A stretch of 64,000 bases of DNA from Pseudomonadales bacterium (GTDB taxonomy: Bacteria > Pseudomonadota > Gammaproteobacteria > Pseudomonadales > Halieaceae): the NCBI GenBank assembly GCA_024234815.1, contig JACKNO010000007.1, positions 124,001-188,000 of the forward strand, read 5' to 3'. Position 1 is the first letter of the stretch. Each line of letters opens with the position of its first letter. The position numbers were made by a program, and so were the translations under genes. Below, in pieces: positions 51,506-58,902 of this stretch. The notes under the pieces were generated by a model, which did no database searches, was not told where the DNA came from, and worked only from the letters and a program-made list of their open reading frames with translations.

Positions 51506-52131
51506 GCGACAAGGCCCTCGGTCAGGCTGAGCGCCTGCACCTGGCAGGCTACCCGCAGCTGCTGGTGCGAGGTCAGCACCACGGCCCCGCCCCGCTGCAC
51601 CTGCTCCACCAGCAGGTTTTCCAGTTCGGCGACGCCGCCCTTGTCGATGGCGGTAAAGGGCTCGTCCAGCAGCCACAGCGGGCTGTGGGACAGGTAGAGA
51701 CGCGCCAGGTTGACGCGGCGATGCTGACCCGCCGACAGGGCGTGGCTGGATACATCCTCGTAACCGTACAGGCCCACTTTAGCCAGCGCTCGCTCGATCT
51801 CGTCATTGCTGTGCACGGCCTCACCCGCGACATGCCAGGCGAGGTTTTCACGCGGTGTCAGCAGGGCTTTTACCGCCGGTAGATGGCCGATATACAACAG
51901 GGGCGCGCGACGCTCCACCCGCCCCGTGAAACCGTAGCGCGAAAGCCCGGCGAGAATCCTCAGGAGGCTCGTTTTGCCGGCGCCGTTGGCGCCCTCCACC
52001 TGCAACAGACTGCCGGGAAGTACCTCGAAACAAAGATCGCGAAACAGTTCCCTGCCCCCTCTTTCCAGGCAGAGGTCGTGAACCGCCAACAGGGCCTCAC
52101 CGCCTGTCCCTGCGGGCACTTGCGCCGGCAC
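51502..52131 (-). CDS. ccmA: Cytochrome c biogenesis ATP-binding protein CcmA
   Basis: CcmA is the ATPase of the CcmABCD complex. The 209-residue protein has Walker A EGANGAGKTSLLR, signature HALSAGQHRRVNLARL and Walker B LWLLDEPFTAID. Start choice is uncertain: GTG at 52131 overlaps the ttcA stop by one base, while an in-frame TTG about 45 bases further (LAVHDLCLERG) has a better purine-rich stretch upstream and fits the E. coli length. Confidence 0.93.
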   Translation of the reverse strand: MPAQVPAGTGGEALLAVHDLCLERGGRELFRDLCFEVLPGSLLQVEGANGAGKTSLLRILAGLSRYGFTGRVERRAPLLYIGHLPAVKALLTPRENLAWHVAGEAVHSNDEIERALAKVGLYGYEDVSSHALSAGQHRRVNLARLYLSHSPLWLLDEPFTAIDKGGVAELENLLVEQVQRGGAVVLTSHQQLRVACQVQALSLTEGLVA

Positions 52132-53003
52132 TATAGGTTGACCACCGAAATGGCGGGGAAATACAGCTCGGTATCTTCGGCAATAGCGGGCGAATCCGTC
52201 CTGTTGGCGTCGATCCGCAAGGATCCGAAATCGAACAGTCCGGTGTCCGCCAGTTGTGACGGTGCAACATTGCGTATGCTGCGGAATATGCTCTCCGTGC
52301 GCCCGGGATACTGACGCTCCCAGGCCGCCAGCATGCTCTTGATCTGGACCCGTTGCAGGTTCTCCTGGGAACCGCACAGGTTACAGGGGATGATGGGGAA
52401 GTTCTTGTAGCGGGCGTAGCGATCCAGGTCCTTTTCCTTGCAATAGGCCAGCGGCCGGATCACCACGTTCTGGCGGTCGTCGCTGAGCAGCTTGGGCGGC
52501 ATCGCTTTCAACTTGCCGTTGAAAAACATGTTCAGGAACAGGGTTTCGACGATATCGTCGCGATGGTGGCCCAGGGCGATCCTGGTCGCGCCGATCTCCT
52601 GGGCGAAGCCGTACAGACTGCCGCGACGCAAGCGCGAGCACAGCCCACAGGTGGTTTTACCCTCGGGGATGACCTCCCGCACGATGCTGTAGGTATCTTT
52701 TTCCAGAATGTAGTAAGGCACACCCAGGCCCGACAGGTAGTTCGGCAGCACTTCCTCCGGAAAGCCGGGCTGCTTCTGGTCCAGATTGACGGCGATCAGT
52801 TCAAAGTCGACCGGCGCGTTCTGGCGCAGGCTGAGCAGGATATCCAGCATGCCGTATGAATCCTTGCCCCCCGACAGGCACACCATCACCCGGTCGCCGT
52901 GCTCGATCATGTTGTAATCGGCAATGGCGTTGCCCACATTGCGACGCAAGCGCTTCTGCAGCTTGTTGAAGTGGGTTTTGTCCTTGCGTGAGAGTTCTTG
53001 CAC
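52131..53003 (-). CDS. ttcA: tRNA 2-thiocytidine biosynthesis protein TtcA
   Basis: TtcA thiolates cytidine 32 of certain tRNAs with an Fe-S cluster. The 290-residue protein has PP-loop VCLSGGKDSYGMLDI, cluster cysteines TTCGLCSRLRRG and CNLCGSQENLQR, and the ATP-site GHHRDDIVETL. The start is a GTG at 53003 (family N-terminus QELSRKDKTHFNKLQKRL); the frame is open upstream through the mdh region but lacks family similarity there. It leads directly into ccmA, so it may be co-transcribed with the ccm operon. Confidence 0.94.
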   Translation of the reverse strand: MQELSRKDKTHFNKLQKRLRRNVGNAIADYNMIEHGDRVMVCLSGGKDSYGMLDILLSLRQNAPVDFELIAVNLDQKQPGFPEEVLPNYLSGLGVPYYILEKDTYSIVREVIPEGKTTCGLCSRLRRGSLYGFAQEIGATRIALGHHRDDIVETLFLNMFFNGKLKAMPPKLLSDDRQNVVIRPLAYCKEKDLDRYARYKNFPIIPCNLCGSQENLQRVQIKSMLAAWERQYPGRTESIFRSIRNVAPSQLADTGLFDFGSLRIDANRTDSPAIAEDTELYFPAISVVNL

Positions 53004-53189
53004 CGTGATATCGCCGGGCTGGCCTGAATTGGCGCGCAGTTTACTCGCTTGCCGCGTCCGCAGTCCAGCCGCGAACCCCGCCCGGGGCGAGCCGGCCCGG
53101 CTCCGGGCTCGCTTGTTTTTTCGGCGAAATGCCACGACAATGTGCGCCCCGAAAGACAAGACCCTATTCTCTGTGAGGAACCAGCTCCG

Positions 53190-54170
53190 ATGAAAAAACC
53201 TGTTCGCGTTACCGTTACCGGTGCAGCTGGCCAGATTGGCTACGCACTCCTGTTCCGTATAGCCTCGGGCGCCATGCTTGGCGACGACCAGCCCGTCATT
53301 CTGCAGTTGCTGGACATCACCCCGGCGATGGAAGCACTGGAAGGCGTGAGGATGGAACTGGAAGATTGCGCCTTCCCCCTGCTGGCCGGTATTGTCTGCA
53401 CCGATGACCCGAACACGGGCTTCAAGGACACCGACTACGCACTGCTGGTCGGCGCCCGCCCCCGCGGCCCCGGCATGGAGCGCAAGGATTTGCTGGAAGC
53501 CAACGCCGCGATTTTCTCGGTGCAGGGCAAGGCGATCAACGACAACGCCAACAAGAACATCAAGGTCCTTGTGGTCGGCAACCCGGCCAACACCAACGCG
53601 CTTATCACCCAGCGCAACGCGCCGGACATCAACCCGCGCAACTTCACGGCCATGACCCGGCTCGACCATAATCGCGCGCTGACCCAGATAGCCCTGAAGA
53701 CCGGCACCACTGTCAACGACGTGAGCAATATGACCATCTGGGGCAATCACTCCGCCACCCAGTACCCCGACCTTTTCAACGCCAAAGTCAAAGGCAAGGC
53801 GGCCATCGAACTGGTAGACCAGAAATGGTACGAAGAGGACTTTATCCCCACCGTGCAGCAGCGCGGCGCGGCCATCATCAAGGCGCGCGGGGCTTCCTCC
53901 GCCGCTTCCGCTGCCAACGCCGCCATCGGGCATATGCGCAGCTGGGCGCTTGGCACCGAGGGCGAAGACTGGGTTTCCATGGGTGTACTTTCAGACGGCT
54001 CCTACGGGATTGCCGAAGGCCTGATCTATTCCTTTCCCTGCCGCTGCAGCGATGGTGAATGGCAGATCGTACAGGGCGCAACGGTTGGGGAATTCAGCCG
54101 CGCCAAAATGAGTGCGACCGAGAAGGAACTCACTGAAGAGCGCGACGCTGTACAGCACCTGCTGCCCTGA
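53190..54170 (+). CDS. mdh: Malate dehydrogenase (NAD)
   Basis: Mdh oxidises malate to oxaloacetate in the TCA cycle. The 326-residue protein is of the longer LDH-like MDH type found in many proteobacteria, not the 312-residue enteric type. It shows the NAD-binding VTGAAGQIGYALLFRIASG, substrate-binding Arg in GARPRGPGMERKD, and the catalytic His in IWGNHSATQYPD. GAGGAA lies upstream of the ATG at 53190. It is divergent from ttcA across 186 bases and ends with a strong terminator. Confidence 0.97.
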   Translation: MKKPVRVTVTGAAGQIGYALLFRIASGAMLGDDQPVILQLLDITPAMEALEGVRMELEDCAFPLLAGIVCTDDPNTGFKDTDYALLVGARPRGPGMERKDLLEANAAIFSVQGKAINDNANKNIKVLVVGNPANTNALITQRNAPDINPRNFTAMTRLDHNRALTQIALKTGTTVNDVSNMTIWGNHSATQYPDLFNAKVKGKAAIELVDQKWYEEDFIPTVQQRGAAIIKARGASSAASAANAAIGHMRSWALGTEGEDWVSMGVLSDGSYGIAEGLIYSFPCRCSDGEWQIVQGATVGEFSRAKMSATEKELTEERDAVQHLLP

Positions 54171-54186
54171 GCGAGTGGCTCCGCAG

Positions 54187-54221
54187 GGCGTCTGTCGCCG
54201 GTCGACAGACGCCTTTTCTTT
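54187..54221 (+). terminator. Rho-independent terminator of mdh
   Basis: A perfect 11-base stem, GGCGTCTGTCG (54187-54197) with CGACAGACGCC (54203-54213), has a five-base loop and is followed by TTTTCTTT. Confidence 0.92.
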
Positions 54222-54270
54222 GGGTGGCGACACCGATTCAGCAAATGCGTCACTGCTGTAAAGGTAAAAT

Positions 54271-54888
54271 ATGAGCAATTCCGCTTCTTCCAAAACCTAC
54301 CATCACGGCAATCTCCGGGCAGAACTGCTGGACACCGCGATCGAGCAGTTGCGGGAGGGCAATGCGGACGACCTGAGCCTGCGCGCGCTCGCCCGCGCCG
54401 TCGGCGTCTCCCAGACCGCCCCCTACCGCCACTTCGCCGACAAGGGTGAACTGCTCGCGGCCATGGCTACCCGCGGCTACCGCGACCTGCTCGGCGCCCT
54501 GCGCGCGGCCGGAGACATGTCCCCGGACTGCCCCACTGAGCAACTTATCGGTTTTGCCCACGCCTACGTGGATTACGCTGCCAGCCAGCCACAGCTGTTC
54601 AAGTTGATGTTTGGGCCGGCTGTGCAACCGGCCGAGAAATACCCGGAGCTGCGTGCAGCGAGCCGCGAGACCTTCGGCCTGGTGCAGACCATCCTGCAGC
54701 GCGGCATGGAACTGGGGCAGTTTCGCGAGCAGAATTTTGTCTACCTCGCCAACGCCGCCTGGGCCGGCATCCACGGCCTCGCAACCCTGCGGGTGGATGC
54801 ACCCGAACTCTTCGAACGCCATATCGACCTGCACCGGCAGGTCGACCTGGGTGTAAACACCTTTATCGACGGCATCAAGACGACCTGA
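54271..54888 (+). CDS. TetR/AcrR-family transcriptional regulator
   Basis: This 205-residue regulator has an N-terminal helix-turn-helix (about 28-65: LSLRALARAVGVSQTAPYRHFADKG read in parts) and a C-terminal ligand domain of the WHG/TetR_C_33 kind (FAHAYVDYAASQPQLFKLMFG). Its target is unknown. In the arrangement before insertion of the DUF1800/DUF1501 cassette it would have been convergent with the ABC permease gene, whose terminal codons are duplicated 11 bases after its stop. Confidence 0.88.
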   Translation: MSNSASSKTYHHGNLRAELLDTAIEQLREGNADDLSLRALARAVGVSQTAPYRHFADKGELLAAMATRGYRDLLGALRAAGDMSPDCPTEQLIGFAHAYVDYAASQPQLFKLMFGPAVQPAEKYPELRAASRETFGLVQTILQRGMELGQFREQNFVYLANAAWAGIHGLATLRVDAPELFERHIDLHRQVDLGVNTFIDGIKTT

Positions 54889-54899
54889 CCAGGCTCAGC

Positions 54900-54968
54900 C
54901 TATAACTCGCGCAACAGGGCGACCGGCGGACTGGACACGACCCGGCGGCAGCTGAATACGCCGAGCCC
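54900..54968. repeat. Left direct repeat flanking the DUF1800/DUF1501 cassette
   Basis: This 69-base segment matches 58834-58902 with five mismatches in the same orientation. It marks the left edge of a 3.9-kb interval holding the DUF1800/DUF1501 pair. Confidence 0.85.
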
Positions 54969-54971
54969 TCC
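54900..54971 (-). pseudogene. Relic of ABC permease 3' end (last ~23 codons with stop)
   Basis: On the minus strand the segment encodes GLGVFSCRRVVSSPPVALLREL and a stop, identical in protein to the end of the intact permease gene (58834-58902). The DNA differs at five positions in 54900-54968, all synonymous third-codon bases; the next codon also differs synonymously, then similarity ends. No upstream coding continues, so it is a truncated copy. Confidence 0.85.
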
Positions 54972-55252
54972 ATTTCACCTACTCTGATCCCCGTATCGCA
55001 CGTTTTACATGCAAAAATATGGCAAATATATAATTTTTTATAGCGCATAATTTTTTCAATGTAATATTTTGGCAGATTATCGCACCATTCCTGACATTCA
55101 ACAGAAAAGCTGCACTTTCTCTGTTGATGCGATCGCCACCCCGCCCTTATAAAACGATGAACGTCTATCAATTGATTCACGTCGCTCATTGGTGACACGT
55201 CTAATGGAGGCCCAGCGTTGGTCCCGTTTGCATTTACTCCGGGGCAAATATT

Positions 55253-57307
55253 ATGAAACTTGCACGTCTGCGATCTTATCCCTGTGTTTGGTCAACCGTC
55301 CTGGCGGCGCTTCTGTTGCTCAGCGCCTCGGCTTCAGCAGGGACCTTCAGCACAACCGCCGCAAGAGATTCTGGCGCAATCCAGGCGCGCGCGGAGGCCG
55401 CCCAATTCCTCTCCTACGCCACCTTCGGCCCCACGATTAATGATATCGACACACTGGCCGGGCGCATTACCAGAGTCGGGCGCCAAAGGGCTCTCGAAGA
55501 ATGGATTGATACACAGTTCGCGGTGCCGGCCACCTACCACAAAGCACTCGCCAGGCAGATGGTCGAGGCCGATGGTTTCGCGCCGGACCGGGACGACATC
55601 GGTGTGTCCCGCTACCGGGATTATGCCTGGTGGCACGCGGCTATTGCGGCAAAGGACCAGTTGCGGCAGCGAATGGCATGGGCACTGGCGCAAATTTTCG
55701 TCGTCAATGAGTCCGGGGAGCGTTTCAACAACGCCGACATCGACGCGTCGGGTGAGCCGAGGTGGCTCGGCCTGCCTGATTACTACGACGTGCTGGTGCG
55801 CAATGCATTTGGCAGTTACCGCGATGTCCTGGGTGAGGTGACTCTGCATCCGGTCATGGGTGTCTTTCTAAGCCACGTCAACAATTCGAAGGGCGATACG
55901 TCGCTCGGCCTCTTTCCGGATGAAAACTACGCACGGGAAGTGATGCAGCTGTTCTCAATAGGCTTGTATGAATTGAATGCAGACGGAACCAGCCGCAGAA
56001 ACGCCAGAGGGGAGTACCTGGAAACCTACGACAACGACGACATTGAATCCATGGCCCGGGTTTTTACCGGATTGACCTTCGCCGGCGAATACAGATTCCG
56101 TGCCAGGAAGAACTATCTTCAAGCCATGCAAATGATTGAGGAGGAACACGACAAGGGTGAAAAAATACTTTTTGACGGAACCGTGCTTCCGGCGGGTCAA
56201 ACGGGCATGCAGGACGTTCACATGGCGCTGGACCACCTGTTTTACCACAACAACGTCGGGCCCTTCCTCGCCCAGAGGCTGATCCAGAGGTTTGTGAAAT
56301 CGAACCCTTCCGGTAGCTATATAAAACGGGTGGCGGACGCATTCGCAGACAATGGCCAGGGAGTACGGGGTGATTTCAAGGCTGTCATCAAGGCTGTCCT
56401 GCTGGACCCCGAGGTCTGGGCCTCACAGGTTTATACACCGGTAAAAACGCCCTCGGGGCTGCGGATCACCCCTGCGAGCATCGAAGACACCCGCTTACGC
56501 GAACCCGTCATACGCTACACCGCCTTCATTCGCGCGTTTAATCCTTCATCGGATCACCCCAGCGGAAGGTTCCTGGTACCGTCCAATTACTCAGTCATGA
56601 ACCAGGCGCCCTACCGCGCGCCCAGCGTTTTTAACTTTTATCGCCCGGATTACCAGGCAGTTTCCGGTTCCACAAGCCAGGAGCGACCGACCCTCAGTGC
56701 GGTCCCCGCCACCGGCGCCTACGATAGTTCAGAGGATGACGGATTTTCACTGGGTGGCTATGACAACTCCTACGGGCGAGTGAGTGGCGCGACCACTGGC
56801 ACCCGCGCTGGTGTTATCGACGACGGTTTATCACTGGGCGGTTACGATAACTCCTTCGGTCGACTGAAAAGCACGACCAATGGCGCTCCCGCCTTCGCGC
56901 CCTCGGAATACAACCGAACTTTTTCCCCTCGCGACACTTCGGCCAGCGCCACGCTTTGGGGGCCGGAGTTCGCGATTCTGACTTCTCCCGCGATAAACAA
57001 ATTCGCAAATTTACTGCGCCGCCACATAGAAAGCGGCGCGGCAACTTACATTCTCAAAAACAATGACTGGCTCGGGGAGATCAGGTCCAAAGTGACCTTC
57101 GACTTCCGCAGGGAAATCGAGCTGGCCGGCGACCCGGCCGCGTTAATGGAACACCTCGATCTGCTCCTGTGCCACGGCACCATGAGCGACAGGGTGAAAC
57201 TGATTATTCAGCAAGTGATCGCAAGCGAGACAGAGGAAAACCTGGAGCGGGCCAGCGGCGCCATTCTGGCCACCCTCACCTCCACCGAATGCAGTGTCAG
57301 CAACTAG
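55253..57307 (+). CDS. DUF1800 family secreted protein
   Basis: This 684-residue protein has a signal peptide (about residues 1-30, VLAALLLLSASASAG). The DUF1800 domain spans most of the rest, with typical segments FLSYATFGPTINDIDTLA, WWHAAIAAKDQLRQRMAWAL, MGVFLSHVNNSKGDTS and NYAREVMQLFSIGLYELN. Biochemical function is unknown. Near residues 495-537 there is an insert with two copies of DDGxSLGGYDNSxGR 28 residues apart, which I do not associate with the family core. It forms a pair with the DUF1501 gene 66 bases downstream, a widespread combination whose products are thought to act together in the envelope or outside the cell. GGGGC lies upstream of the ATG. Confidence 0.88.
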   Translation: MKLARLRSYPCVWSTVLAALLLLSASASAGTFSTTAARDSGAIQARAEAAQFLSYATFGPTINDIDTLAGRITRVGRQRALEEWIDTQFAVPATYHKALARQMVEADGFAPDRDDIGVSRYRDYAWWHAAIAAKDQLRQRMAWALAQIFVVNESGERFNNADIDASGEPRWLGLPDYYDVLVRNAFGSYRDVLGEVTLHPVMGVFLSHVNNSKGDTSLGLFPDENYAREVMQLFSIGLYELNADGTSRRNARGEYLETYDNDDIESMARVFTGLTFAGEYRFRARKNYLQAMQMIEEEHDKGEKILFDGTVLPAGQTGMQDVHMALDHLFYHNNVGPFLAQRLIQRFVKSNPSGSYIKRVADAFADNGQGVRGDFKAVIKAVLLDPEVWASQVYTPVKTPSGLRITPASIEDTRLREPVIRYTAFIRAFNPSSDHPSGRFLVPSNYSVMNQAPYRAPSVFNFYRPDYQAVSGSTSQERPTLSAVPATGAYDSSEDDGFSLGGYDNSYGRVSGATTGTRAGVIDDGLSLGGYDNSFGRLKSTTNGAPAFAPSEYNRTFSPRDTSASATLWGPEFAILTSPAINKFANLLRRHIESGAATYILKNNDWLGEIRSKVTFDFRREIELAGDPAALMEHLDLLLCHGTMSDRVKLIIQQVIASETEENLERASGAILATLTSTECSVSN
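56735..56863 (+). repeat. Internal 15-codon repeat in the DUF1800 gene
   Basis: Codons for DDGFSLGGYDNSYGR start at 56735 and for DDGLSLGGYDNSFGR at 56819, an 84-base (28-codon) period. The DNA is similar but diverged. It may be a surface loop or binding repeat. Confidence 0.8.
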
Positions 57308-57373
57308 ACCCGGACCGGACACCCGCTGGCATTCGGCAATATCTGTTTACAGATCGATCGACCATCGAAGGAC

Positions 57374-58795
57374 ATGACAGTGAAAAGCGATAGCGTAAAA
57401 CACAGGGCCTCCATCTCTCGACGGCAATTCATTCGGCGCACGGGAGCGGGAGCGTGTGCCGCACTCACTTCGACGCCGCTGCTCTCCAGCCTGTTGACCC
57501 TCGGTACGACCGGGGCGATGGCTGCCCAGGGCGGCACAGAAGGTTACAAGGCGCTGGTATGCGTCTTCCTCGGCGGCGGCAACGATTCCTTCAATATGCT
57601 CACGCCTTTTGAAAAAGATGAATACAATGATTACGCCGCGGTGCGCAACGACCTGGCCCTGTCGAGATCCAGTCTATTGCAGGTCGCGGACACCGGCGGG
57701 CGCAACTTTGGAATCCACCCCGGCATGGGTGAAGTAAGGCAACTCTACAAACAGGGCAAGCTCTGCTTTCTTGCCAACGTGGGCAGCCTTGTCGAACCCA
57801 CGGACCTCTACTCCTACGAAAACAGGCAGAACCTTCCCGTCGGCCTGTTCTCCCATTCCGATCAGGAACGCAACTGGCATTCGGCAATACCACAATCCCG
57901 GGTGCAGGTTTCCGGTTGGGCCGGGCGCATGGCCGACGCGCTGACAGACAGCAGCAACTACAACCCCACTATCTCCATGAATATTGCCCTCAACAACCTG
58001 AACCTGTTCCAGACGGGCGTTACCGTTACCCCTTACGTGATCAATGAGGATGGTGCGACAACACTCTCCGGCTACCAGGGAAGGGGCAACAGGGGCCGCA
58101 TTCTGACAAATATCACCGACAGCCTGCTCAATCAGAACTATAGCGACCCACTCAAAATGAAACACGCCGCGCTCGGCGCCAGCTCGATCAACGCCGCGGT
58201 CGAGTTCAATTTCGCCCTCGACACCGTCGGGATGAGGACGCGGTTCCCCGCCACGGGACTCGGCGCGAAACTGGCGGTGGTTGCCAGGGCAATCGCAGCC
58301 CGGCAGGCGCTGGCCCAGACCCGCCAGGTGTTCTTTGTGGAGATGAACGGCTGGGATCACCACGACGACCTGCTGAACCAGCAGGCGCTCATGCTGCCTG
58401 AACTCAGTGCCGCACTCAAAGCCTTCTACAACGCGACCGAGGAACTGGGCGTTGCCGGCGACGTCACGACGTTCACGGCCTCGGATTTTGGTCGCACCCT
58501 GACGTCAAATGGCGCGGGCAGTGACCACGGCTGGGGAGGAAACCAGATCATTATGGGAGGCAGTGTCGCCGGCGGCCAGGTCTACGGCCAGTATCCCGAA
58601 TCCCTCGCCCAGGGCAACCCGCTGGACACCGGCAGGGGCCGCCTGATTCCCACCACCTCGGTCGACGAATACAATGCTGAACTCGCCCGCTGGTTTGGCA
58701 TCCCCAATGACAGTGGGCTGGAGATCATCCTGCCCAATATCCGCAATTTCTACCCCAGTGGCAGCGATGAGCCGCCCATAGGCTTCATGGTGTAG
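57374..58795 (+). CDS. DUF1501 family protein with Tat signal
   Basis: This 473-residue protein has a twin-arginine signal (SRRQFIRRTGAGACAAL), implying export in a folded state. The DUF1501 domain, related to the alkaline phosphatase/sulfatase superfamily, shows LVCVFLGGGNDSFNM near the N-terminus, FFVEMNGWDHHDD and ASDFGRTLTSNGAGSDHGWG near the C-terminus; these Asp/His-rich stretches are likely metal sites. Enzymatic activity is not established for the family. It is translated as a partner of the DUF1800 protein. AGGA lies just before the ATG. Confidence 0.88.
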   Translation: MTVKSDSVKHRASISRRQFIRRTGAGACAALTSTPLLSSLLTLGTTGAMAAQGGTEGYKALVCVFLGGGNDSFNMLTPFEKDEYNDYAAVRNDLALSRSSLLQVADTGGRNFGIHPGMGEVRQLYKQGKLCFLANVGSLVEPTDLYSYENRQNLPVGLFSHSDQERNWHSAIPQSRVQVSGWAGRMADALTDSSNYNPTISMNIALNNLNLFQTGVTVTPYVINEDGATTLSGYQGRGNRGRILTNITDSLLNQNYSDPLKMKHAALGASSINAAVEFNFALDTVGMRTRFPATGLGAKLAVVARAIAARQALAQTRQVFFVEMNGWDHHDDLLNQQALMLPELSAALKAFYNATEELGVAGDVTTFTASDFGRTLTSNGAGSDHGWGGNQIIMGGSVAGGQVYGQYPESLAQGNPLDTGRGRLIPTTSVDEYNAELARWFGIPNDSGLEIILPNIRNFYPSGSDEPPIGFMV

Positions 58796-58833
58796 TGGCC
58801 GCTGCGCCCGGTGCCGTTTTTGCCGGGACAGCG

Positions 58834-58902
58834 CTACAACTCGCGCAACAGGGCCACCGGCGGACTGGACACTACGCGACGGCAGCTGAATACGCCGAGC
58901 CC
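58834..58902. repeat. Right direct repeat flanking the DUF1800/DUF1501 cassette
   Basis: This is the counterpart of 54900-54968, and here it is the authentic 3' end of the intact permease gene. The five differences are all silent in the shared reading frame. Confidence 0.85.

Larger units (their letters stand above)
54889..55252. other. tetR-DUF1800 intergenic region (364 bases)
   Basis: No intact gene. 54900-54971 is a relic of the permease 3' end. 54990-55075 is strongly AT-rich (long A/T runs around TATATAATTTTTTATAG), unlike the rest of the window, and may contain the promoter of the DUF1800 gene; no consensus -35/-10 pair is unambiguous. 55075-55250 shows nothing further. Confidence 0.7.

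Noticed and set aside
53004..53933. Upstream open extension of ttcA through mdh
   Set aside because: Antisense to mdh. TtcA similarity begins only at the GTG at 53003.
54900..58902. Interpreting the direct repeats as att sites of an integrative element
   Set aside because: There is no integrase, transposase or other mobility gene in the interval, and the repeats differ only at silent codon positions, which fits homologous recombination between related gene ends better than site-specific att cores.
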